A stretch of 55,008 nt of DNA, taken from Chloroflexota bacterium. GTDB taxonomy: Bacteria > Chloroflexota > UBA6077 > FW602-bin22 > CADDYW01. Both the position numbers and the translations under genes were made by a program. The stretch lies in assembly GCA_019690095.1 (NCBI GenBank), contig JADGGD010000006.1, positions 1 to 55,008 of the forward strand, in the 5' to 3' direction. The notes under the pieces are model-generated. The model ran no database searches and was not told where the DNA came from. It saw only the letters and a list, made by a program, of their open reading frames with translations. Position 1 is the first letter of the stretch. Every line of letters begins with the position of its first letter. Below are positions 49,043 to 55,008 of this stretch, piece after piece.

Positions 49043-50803
49043 ATGCGTACGCTCCTGCGACTGCTCCAGTTCGTGCGGCCGTACTGGTGGCTCTCCCTGC
49101 TCGATATCGTGCTGATCCTGGTGCTCTCTTCATTCCGGATGGGGCCGGCGTGGTTCATCAAGCTGATCATTGATGAAGCCGTCCCCGCGGGGAGCGTGCA
49201 CCTGCTCACCCTGTACCTCCTCGGTCTGGTCGGTTCGTCGCTTGTCCAGAACGGCATTACCGCACTCGAGACCTACCTCGAGCAGTACGTTGGCCAGCGC
49301 GTGATCTTTGACCTCCGGAACGTCCTCTACCAGCATCTCCAGTCCCAATCCATGAGCTTTTACGATCGAAACCAGACCGGCCAGCTCATGTCGCGCGTGA
49401 CCAATGACGTCTCGCAGGTCCAGTTCTTCGTGACGCAAGGGGTCGCGCGTCTGGTCAATATGGTGGTCACCGTATTCCTGAACCTGACGATCCTGTTCCT
49501 GATCGATCGGGAGTTGACGCTGGTGACCCTGCTGGCGGCGCCCGCGATCTACGCGTATCAGCGGAAGCAGTCGCGCATCTTCCCGATGTTCCGCCGGGTC
49601 CAGCAGCGCATGGCCGATCTGAACACGGTGATCCAGGAGAACGTCGCCGGCATCAAGCTGATCCAGGCCTACGGACGGGAGCCGTTCGAGGCGAAGCGAT
49701 TCGATGAAGTCAATCGGGACATCCGGGCGACGCGGCTCGAGACGAGCCGCAACATGGCCATCGTGAATCCGGGGCAGGAGTTCGTCACGATGGCGAGCTC
49801 GGTGCTGATTCTCACGCTGGGCGCGTACCGGGTCATTCACGGTGACCTGACCATCGGCAGTCTCGTCGCGTTTCAGAATTACGCGCTCCTGATGTGGCAG
49901 CCAGTCCGCTGGCTGGCCCAGGTCACCCAGATGGGGCAGCAGGCCCTCGCGGCAGGCGAGCGCATCTTCGAGATCCTCGACACGCCGCTCGATGTGGCCG
50001 AGAAGCCAAATGCGGTGGTCTTGCCGCGACTGAAGGGCGCGATCCGCTTCGAGAACGTGTGGTTCTCCTACGGACGGGATCGCCCCCTCCTGCGCGATAT
50101 CACCTTCGAGGTCGAGCCCGGTCAGACAATCGCGCTGGTCGGGCCGTCCGGTTCGGGTAAGACGACGCTGACCAACCTGATCCCGCGCTTCTACGATGTG
50201 ACTGCTGGCCGTGTTCTCGTGGATGGCTACGATGTCCGCGATGTGACGCTGGAATCCCTCCGAAGCCAGATCGGCATCGTTCTCCAGGAGCCGTTCCTCT
50301 TCAATATGACTATCCGGGAGAACATCTGCTACGGCCGGGCCGATGCGACCGAGGAGGAGATGATCGCCGCGGCGAAGGCGGCCTGCGCGCACGATTTCAT
50401 CATGGAGCTTCCAAAGGGCTACGAGACGGAGATCGGCGAGCGCGGCACCCGTCTCTCCGGCGGTCAGCGTCAGCGCATCTCGATCGCTCGGGCGATCCTG
50501 ATCAATCCGCGCATCCTCATCCTGGATGAGGCGACGAGTAGTGTTGACACGCGGACGGACTACCTGATCCAGCAGGCGTTAGATGCGCTCATGCGGGACC
50601 GGACGACGATCGTGATCGCTCACCGCCTCTCTACCGTGCAGCGAGCCGATGTCATCTTCCTGATGGTTGACGGCCAGATCGTGGCCCGGGGAACGCACCA
50701 GGAACTTCTCGCGACGAACCCGATCTATCAGCAGCTGTACGAGATCCAGTTCCAGCTCCAGCGTGATGGGACAACGCGCGGGCTCATCGGGGTGGCTGGC
50801 TGA
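49043..50803 (+). CDS. ABC exporter half-transporter (1), MsbA/LmrA-like
   Basis: 586 residues with an N-terminal six-helix type IV exporter domain (about 12-310) and a C-terminal ATPase. Walker A GPSGSGKTT near 367-375, signature LSGGQ near 470, Walker B ILILDEATSSVD near 490-501 with catalytic Glu, and H-loop IVIAHRLST. ATG 49043 follows GAGGAGGG; a TTG start at 49028 overlapping the MarR end is less likely. Stop and next start share bases (TGATG). It likely forms a heterodimer with the second half-transporter to export a drug, lipid or peptide. Confidence 0.9.
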   Translation: MRTLLRLLQFVRPYWWLSLLDIVLILVLSSFRMGPAWFIKLIIDEAVPAGSVHLLTLYLLGLVGSSLVQNGITALETYLEQYVGQRVIFDLRNVLYQHLQSQSMSFYDRNQTGQLMSRVTNDVSQVQFFVTQGVARLVNMVVTVFLNLTILFLIDRELTLVTLLAAPAIYAYQRKQSRIFPMFRRVQQRMADLNTVIQENVAGIKLIQAYGREPFEAKRFDEVNRDIRATRLETSRNMAIVNPGQEFVTMASSVLILTLGAYRVIHGDLTIGSLVAFQNYALLMWQPVRWLAQVTQMGQQALAAGERIFEILDTPLDVAEKPNAVVLPRLKGAIRFENVWFSYGRDRPLLRDITFEVEPGQTIALVGPSGSGKTTLTNLIPRFYDVTAGRVLVDGYDVRDVTLESLRSQIGIVLQEPFLFNMTIRENICYGRADATEEEMIAAAKAACAHDFIMELPKGYETEIGERGTRLSGGQRQRISIARAILINPRILILDEATSSVDTRTDYLIQQALDALMRDRTTIVIAHRLSTVQRADVIFLMVDGQIVARGTHQELLATNPIYQQLYEIQFQLQRDGTTRGLIGVAG

Positions 50804-52680
50804 TGCGCTGGGGAGGAGGAGTTAACGCAGTCTGGGCTCGGGAGAAGCCGACGCTCCAGACGAGTATGGGCGAAGTCCTGCGCCGCCTCGGTGAGATCGT
50901 AGCGGACCAGAAGCGCAATCTTGTCTTTGCCACAGTCACGATCCTGGTCTCCTCTGGCCTCCAGATGATCCCTCCCGCGGCGACGCGCTACGTCATCGAT
51001 GTTCTCATCCCGACAGCGAACGAGCGCTTGATCATCGCCCTGGCGATTGGGCTGATCATGCTGCACCTGGCCCGCTATGGTCTGCTCTACCTCAGTCGGT
51101 ACGCGGTCGCCCTGGCGGCTCAGCAGCTCGTCTATGAGCTAGCCCAGCGCCTCTTCGAGAACGTGCAGCGGCTCTCCCTCCGCTTCTACGAGCGGACCGG
51201 CACCGGAGACATCATCTCACGGGCGACCAGCGACGTGGGGGTCATCCAGCAGGCGCTGACCGGTGGAATGGTCAACAGCGTCGTTGGTCTGGTAAACATG
51301 GTTGCTTACGCGGTCGTGATGGTTGTGCTGGACTGGAAGCTTGCGCTGCTGGTCTTCGGCACACTGCCGATGATGGCTCTGGCAAGCTACGTCTCGGCAG
51401 AGATGCTGCGCGAGCGCTATATGACCGTGCGCCAGAAGATGTCGAGTGTGAACGCGGTCCTGGCGGAGAACATCACCGGTGTCCGCGTCGCCAAAGCGTT
51501 CGCCCAGGAAGGGGCCTCGACCGAGCGGTTCCAGATGCGCAACCGGGAGAACCTCGACGCCAACATGGCGACGGCTTCAGTCCAGGCGGTTTCGACGCCG
51601 GTCATCCAGATGATCAGCACGCTGGGGATGGTCCTGGTCTTCTGGTTCGGGGCCGAACGCACTATGAATGGGACGCTGAGCCTGGGAACGCTCGTCGCCT
51701 TTGCCTCCTATATCGTGGCCTTCTACCAGCCGGTTGCCGATCTGATCCAGATCAACAATACGATCCAGCAGGCGCTCGCCGCGGCGGAGCGCATCTTCCA
51801 GTTCCTCGATGAGCGGCCGGACGTGGTGGAGAAGCCAGGGGCGATTGATCTGGTTGCCCCCCGTGGGCACGTTCGGTACGAGCACGTCTGGTTCAGCTAC
51901 GAGAAGGATAAGCCAGTCCTGCAGGATATCTGCATCGATGCGCAACCGGGGCAGATCATTGCTCTGGTCGGCCACACCGGCTCCGGCAAGACCACTACGG
52001 TCAACCTGCTCCCGCGCTTCTACGATCCTGATGCCGGTCGGGTGACGATCGACGGGTACGACATCCGTGACCTGACCATCAAATCGCTCCGGGAGAATAC
52101 CGCGGTGGTGCTGCAGGAGACCTTCCTCTTCTCGGGCACGATTCGCGATAACATCGCCTATGGACGCCTGGACGCAACCGAAGAGGAGATTATCGCCGCG
52201 GCAAAGGAGGCGTATGCCCACGACTTCATCATGCGCCTGCCGGGCGGCTACAACTGGCAGGTCGGTGAAGGCGGGGCGATGCTCAGCCGGGGCCAGCGGC
52301 AGCGGATCGCACTGGCCCGGGCTATCCTGCGCGATCCCCGGATTCTAATCCTTGACGAGGCGACCTCGGATGTCGATACCGAGACAGAGATGTACATCCA
52401 GCGGGCGCTCGACCGGGTGATGCGCGGGCGGACGGTCTTCGTCATCGCCCACCGTCTCTCAACGATCCGAAATGCTGATCAGATCCTGGTGCTCGATCAC
52501 GGGCGCATCATCGAGCGTGGAACCCATGCGGAGCTCCTTGCCCGTGGGGGGCACTATCGAGAGCTCTACGAGATCCAGTTCGCGGAACAGCCCGCTGGGC
52601 GGGATGGGGAGGTCGCGGCGGCTACTCGACCGCGCCAAGGAAGAAGCTGGTCAGAAGGACAGCCAGCACGAACAGGGTGA
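50803..52680 (+). CDS. ABC exporter half-transporter (2), MsbA/LmrA-like with LSRGQ signature
   Basis: 625 residues: six-helix exporter domain (about 35-330) and ATPase with Walker A GHTGSGKTT near 390-398, signature LSRGQ near 493-497 (Arg in place of the second Gly), Walker B ILILDEATSDVD near 514-525 with Glu intact, H-loop FVIAHRLST. N-terminal ~30 residues extend beyond usual members; ATG 50866 is an alternative start. ATG 50803 overlaps the upstream stop (TGATG). The last ~20 residues (Arg/Gln-rich) are antisense to the 3' end of the DUF1634 gene by 59 bp. MarR-controlled partner of the first half-transporter. Confidence 0.9.
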   Translation: MRWGGGVNAVWAREKPTLQTSMGEVLRRLGEIVADQKRNLVFATVTILVSSGLQMIPPAATRYVIDVLIPTANERLIIALAIGLIMLHLARYGLLYLSRYAVALAAQQLVYELAQRLFENVQRLSLRFYERTGTGDIISRATSDVGVIQQALTGGMVNSVVGLVNMVAYAVVMVVLDWKLALLVFGTLPMMALASYVSAEMLRERYMTVRQKMSSVNAVLAENITGVRVAKAFAQEGASTERFQMRNRENLDANMATASVQAVSTPVIQMISTLGMVLVFWFGAERTMNGTLSLGTLVAFASYIVAFYQPVADLIQINNTIQQALAAAERIFQFLDERPDVVEKPGAIDLVAPRGHVRYEHVWFSYEKDKPVLQDICIDAQPGQIIALVGHTGSGKTTTVNLLPRFYDPDAGRVTIDGYDIRDLTIKSLRENTAVVLQETFLFSGTIRDNIAYGRLDATEEEIIAAAKEAYAHDFIMRLPGGYNWQVGEGGAMLSRGQRQRIALARAILRDPRILILDEATSDVDTETEMYIQRALDRVMRGRTVFVIAHRLSTIRNADQILVLDHGRIIERGTHAELLARGGHYRELYEIQFAEQPAGRDGEVAAATRPRQGRSWSEGQPARTG

Positions 52681-53047
52681 TGGCGGTGTAGACCAGGTCG
52701 TCCTCGACCAGAAAGGCGATGACCGACACGGCAACCCGGAGCACTGGCGTGGCGATCAACAGCATGAGGCCGAGGTCAATGATCGCACGTGGGCGCAGGG
52801 CCAGGAGGTCGGCGAACACCTGGTCGAGCCGATTGGGAACCGGGGTGCCGGTCAGCCGAACTGTTACGCTGCGTCCGCCTTCGAGGAACAGGAGGAGCGA
52901 GCCGATCAGGATAATCAGGAAGCTGAGCAGAACCCCGTAGCGCAGAACGATGCTGACGATATACTCGATCTGCGTCGTGCGCTCTTCGACCGGCTCGCCG
53001 CAGGTCACCGGGGTATCCCTCGTCGACGGATGCGGCCCCTCCACCAT
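52622..53047 (-). CDS. DUF1634 family membrane protein
   Basis: 141-residue protein with three hydrophobic helices (about 28-50, 71-93 and 109-136): IVLRYGVLLSFLIILIGSLLLFL, LDLGLMLLIATPVLRVAVSVIAFL and YTAITLFVLAVLLTSFFLGAVE. This is the DUF1634 pattern; the family is almost always found beside TSUP (TauE/SafE) permeases, as here, and may be an accessory subunit. ATG 53047 follows GGAGGGG overlapping the permease stop (11-bp gap). The open frame upstream to 54100 is a shadow of the permease. Its 3' end overlaps the ABC gene's 3' end in antisense by 59 bp. Confidence 0.85.
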   Translation of the reverse strand: MVEGPHPSTRDTPVTCGEPVEERTTQIEYIVSIVLRYGVLLSFLIILIGSLLLFLEGGRSVTVRLTGTPVPNRLDQVFADLLALRPRAIIDLGLMLLIATPVLRVAVSVIAFLVEDDLVYTAITLFVLAVLLTSFFLGAVE

Positions 53048-53058
53048 CTTTTCCCCTC

Positions 53059-53907
53059 CTACGGAATCTGGATGCCCAGGCCGCGGCCCAGCATCTCCGC
53101 GCAGATGATCACGAGGACCAGCACGAAGATCTGACGAATGACTGTGCCGCGCAGGTGCATCAGGAGACGCGTCCCCAGCGTTGCGCCAATGAGCACCCCC
53201 ATAGCGACCGGTGCGGCGATGATCGCCTGGATGTCCCCGCGCATGAAGTAGATTCCCGCACTGGCCGCAGCGGTCACCCCGATCATGAAATTGCTGGTCG
53301 CACTGGAGACCTTCATCGGCAGATGCATTGCCAGGTCCATCGCCGGCACCTTCAGGGCGCCGCTCCCGATGCCGAGAAGACCGGAGACCACGCCGGCGAT
53401 GTACATCAGGCCGAGCGCAGGCAGGACGCCGGCCACGCGATAGCGCACGTACTGCTTGAGCGCCGCATCGTAGTAACAGCCGTGCATCCGCAGGATAGTT
53501 GCCAGGCGGCTTTCCGGCACGCTGGTTGGGATCTCGACGTGGCGCTTGCGGAACATCATCAGGCCGGAGTAGGCGAGGATCACCCCGAAGATGATGTAGA
53601 GGGCGCGCCCGGAGATTAACCCCCCGACGTAGGCACCGGTGATCGCGCCGGTCGTGGTCGCCATCTCGAGGAACATGCCGATGCGCAGGTTGGTGATGCG
53701 GTCGCGGACGTACGTGGCGGCGGCCCCGCTCGAAGTGGCGATGACCGATACGATGCTGGCGCCAATAGCGTAGCGGATGTCGACCCCGAGCAGTAGGGTC
53801 AGCACCGGTACCATGATGATGCCGCCGCCGAGGCCAAGGAGCGCGCCGAGGGCGCCGGCGATGATTGCACTGACCAGGGTGATGGAGAAGAACTCGAGCG
53901 GCGGCAC
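53059..53907 (-). CDS. TSUP family (TauE/SafE) permease
   Basis: 282-residue inner-membrane protein with about eight helices. The two repeat motifs are visible: GALGALLGLGGGIIMVPVLTLLLGVDIRYAIGASIVSVIATS (about 17-58) and GVVSGLLGIGSGALKVPAMDLAMHLPMKVSSATSNFMIGVTA (about 175-218). TSUP proteins move sulfite, sulfonates or organic anions. GTG 53907 is chosen because GGGAGG lies 5 bases upstream and the first helix begins immediately. Promoter TTGCCA-17-TATCAT at 53981-53953 with an inverted repeat at 53925-53938 in the leader. The DUF1634 gene follows. Confidence 0.87.
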   Translation of the reverse strand: MPPLEFFSITLVSAIIAGALGALLGLGGGIIMVPVLTLLLGVDIRYAIGASIVSVIATSSGAAATYVRDRITNLRIGMFLEMATTTGAITGAYVGGLISGRALYIIFGVILAYSGLMMFRKRHVEIPTSVPESRLATILRMHGCYYDAALKQYVRYRVAGVLPALGLMYIAGVVSGLLGIGSGALKVPAMDLAMHLPMKVSSATSNFMIGVTAAASAGIYFMRGDIQAIIAAPVAMGVLIGATLGTRLLMHLRGTVIRQIFVLVLVIICAEMLGRGLGIQIP

Positions 53908-54272
53908 TGTGCCTCCCGGACGTATTTGTACGGACAAACTCCGCTCTCCCTGATGATAGCCCCTCTGCCCGCCGTTGGCAATGGGGCGATCGCCGCAGAT
54001 CCGCGGCCATGACCGCATGGATACGCGCGAGGGGGCCCGCGTACCGGAGGCCAGACGAACACCTCGCCGGAGAATAGGTCTTACCGTGATGGCAGGGCAC
54101 GCGATTGGTCTCTCGCGCCCCTGTTCCGGGCTCGATTCAGAGGGGCGATGGCCGCCGTACGAGGTGGCGGCCACCCGGGTGCTTCGCGCGGCACGTGCCG
54201 GGAGCTTCCGGGTGGGGGAGGCGGTCGAGCCGGTGCCGGCGCCCTGCGGCGGGAACAGGAACCAGGCGGCCT
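53908..54272. promoter_or_regulatory. Intergenic control region upstream of TSUP permease
   Basis: A 365-bp gene-free region. It contains the minus-strand promoter TTGCCA (53981-53976), 17 bp, TATCAT (53958-53953); inverted repeat TTTGT-ACGG-ACAAA at 53925-53938 just after the expected start, a possible operator; and, nearer the MalK-like gene, two 10-bp perfect palindromes CACCCGGGTG (54172-54181) and GGCACGTGCC (54190-54199). No supported coding sequence. Confidence 0.5.
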
Positions 54273-55008
54273 CTAGCGCGTGATCGCCCGCTGGGTCTCG
54301 CGGTCGAAGAGGTGGATATGGCGGGTATCGACGACCAGCTCAGTAACGTGGCCGCGCCGGAGCTCGGTATCGGGCAGGGCCTTGGCCGTGATCGGCTGTC
54401 CCTCGACCACGGCGTGCACAATGGTTTCACTCCCGAGAGGCTCGACCAGATCAATGATCGCCGTGACCGTCGAGCCGGGAGGTGCCTCGGCGACCTCCTG
54501 GCGGTCAAAGATGTGTTCTGGCCGAATCCCCAGGATGACGTCGCGGCCAGCATAGCGGTCGATCAGGCTCGCTCGCTGGGGCGGTATCTGGAGGCTGTAG
54601 CCGCGTCCCTCGACGTACAGGGCGCCGTCCCGCGAGACGAGCTGGCCGTCGAGGAGATTCATCGAGGGGCTCCCGATGAAGCCGGCCACGAACAGATTGG
54701 CCGGATGGTTGTAGAGTGTTTCAGGACGTCCGAGCTGTTGCAGGCAGCCCGCGTTGAGAACCCCGATGCGATCACCCAGGGTCATGGCCTCCTGCTGATC
54801 GTGGGTAACGTAGATGGTTGTCGTGCGGAGCCGCTCGTGGAGTTTGATCAGCTCGGCCCGGGTGCGGACGCGCAGCTTGACGTCGAGGTTGGAGAGCGGC
54901 TCATCCATGAGGAAAACCGCCGGGTTCCGGACGATCGCCCGTCCGAGGGCGACCCGCTGGCGCTCGCCGCCGCTGAGCTCTTTCGGCCGACGGTTCAGGA
55001 GATGGGCG
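54273..55008 (-). CDS. MalK/UgpC-type sugar ABC transporter ATPase (5' end beyond right edge)
   Basis: The last 244 residues of an importer ATPase; the start and Walker A lie outside the window. Present: signature LSGGERQRVALGRAIVRNP, Walker B VFLMDEPLSNLD with catalytic Glu, H-loop TIYVTHDQQEAMTLGDRIGVL, and the C-terminal TOBE/OB domain with LGIRPEHIF that in MalK and UgpC binds regulators. This C-terminal domain marks the CUT1 carbohydrate/glycerol-phosphate importers that use one ATPase for several permeases. It fits the sugar-rich region. TAG stop at 54273-54275. The permease and binding-protein genes are not in the window. Confidence 0.88.
   Translation of the reverse strand, partial: AHLLNRRPKELSGGERQRVALGRAIVRNPAVFLMDEPLSNLDVKLRVRTRAELIKLHERLRTTTIYVTHDQQEAMTLGDRIGVLNAGCLQQLGRPETLYNHPANLFVAGFIGSPSMNLLDGQLVSRDGALYVEGRGYSLQIPPQRASLIDRYAGRDVILGIRPEHIFDRQEVAEAPPGSTVTAIIDLVEPLGSETIVHAVVEGQPITAKALPDTELRRGHVTELVVDTRHIHLFDRETQRAITR

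Noticed and set aside
1-55008. CRISPR arrays, insertion sequences, prophage or integrase genes
   Set aside because: No regularly spaced repeats, transposase or integrase motifs, or terminal inverted repeats were seen by reading both strands.

Overview
The window is a gene-dense, high-GC bacterial chromosome segment with about 47 protein genes, one tRNA and no recognisable mobile element, phage gene or CRISPR array. Many genes start with GTG behind strong GGAGG-type ribosome binding sites, and many are joined by ATGA or GTGA overlaps. This architecture, with the abundance of Gfo/Idh/MocA oxidoreductases, PAC2 and MoxR/DUF58/VWA proteins, fits a Chloroflexota genome, perhaps a Thermomicrobia-like thermophile. 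That placement is an inference from gene content; no rRNA or marker phylogeny is available here.

Layout. 1-5.0 kb: an exported CBM9/DOMON-like protein cut by the left edge, an AllA-type ureidoglycolate lyase, a Gfo/Idh oxidoreductase divergent from a DJ-1/PfpI protein, and an exported sedolisin (S53) with almost no propeptide. 5.2-7.9 kb: a diacylglycerol-kinase-type lipid kinase, a lipoprotein and an aldo/keto reductase. 7.9-22.4 kb: sugar metabolism (FGGY kinase, two TIM-barrel isomerases/epimerases, three Gfo/Idh oxidoreductases, mannose-6-phosphate isomerase, a PmoA-like DUF6807 protein) interspersed with a type I dehydroquinate dehydratase carrying a shikimate-dehydrogenase-like tail, a PAC2 protein, an amidase with a small GatC/AtzG-like partner, and an ADP-ribosylglycohydrolase. 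22.5-25.7 kb: tRNA-Lys(CTT) with its own promoter, an AzgA-type purine permease, and a rhamnonate-dehydratase-like enolase-superfamily enzyme. 25.9-38.6 kb: a collinear eight-gene block encoding an exported membrane protein, ABC-2 ATPase and permease, a coiled-coil membrane protein, MoxR AAA+ ATPase, DUF58 protein and two large VWA membrane proteins. 38.6-48.3 kb: a PPC/DUF296 protein, two more Gfo/Idh oxidoreductases, an FtsK-type translocase with no membrane domain, two GNAT-fold proteins, a DUF983 protein and a third isomerase. 48.5-55 kb: a MarR regulator followed by two ABC exporter half-transporters, a TSUP permease with a DUF1634 partner, and a MalK/UgpC-type ATPase cut by the right edge.

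How the genes work together. Six Gfo/Idh oxidoreductases, three isomerases, a sugar kinase, a sugar-acid dehydratase and a sugar-importer ATPase suggest versatile catabolism of uncommon sugars, glycosides or sugar acids, possibly through 3-keto intermediates (inference). The eight-gene ABC/MoxR/VWA block looks like one envelope machine: a chaperone-like AAA+ ATPase with its DUF58/VWA partners, built together with an ABC-2 transporter. It is the best candidate for a poorly described system. MarR probably controls the exporter pair through a palindrome over its own transcription start.
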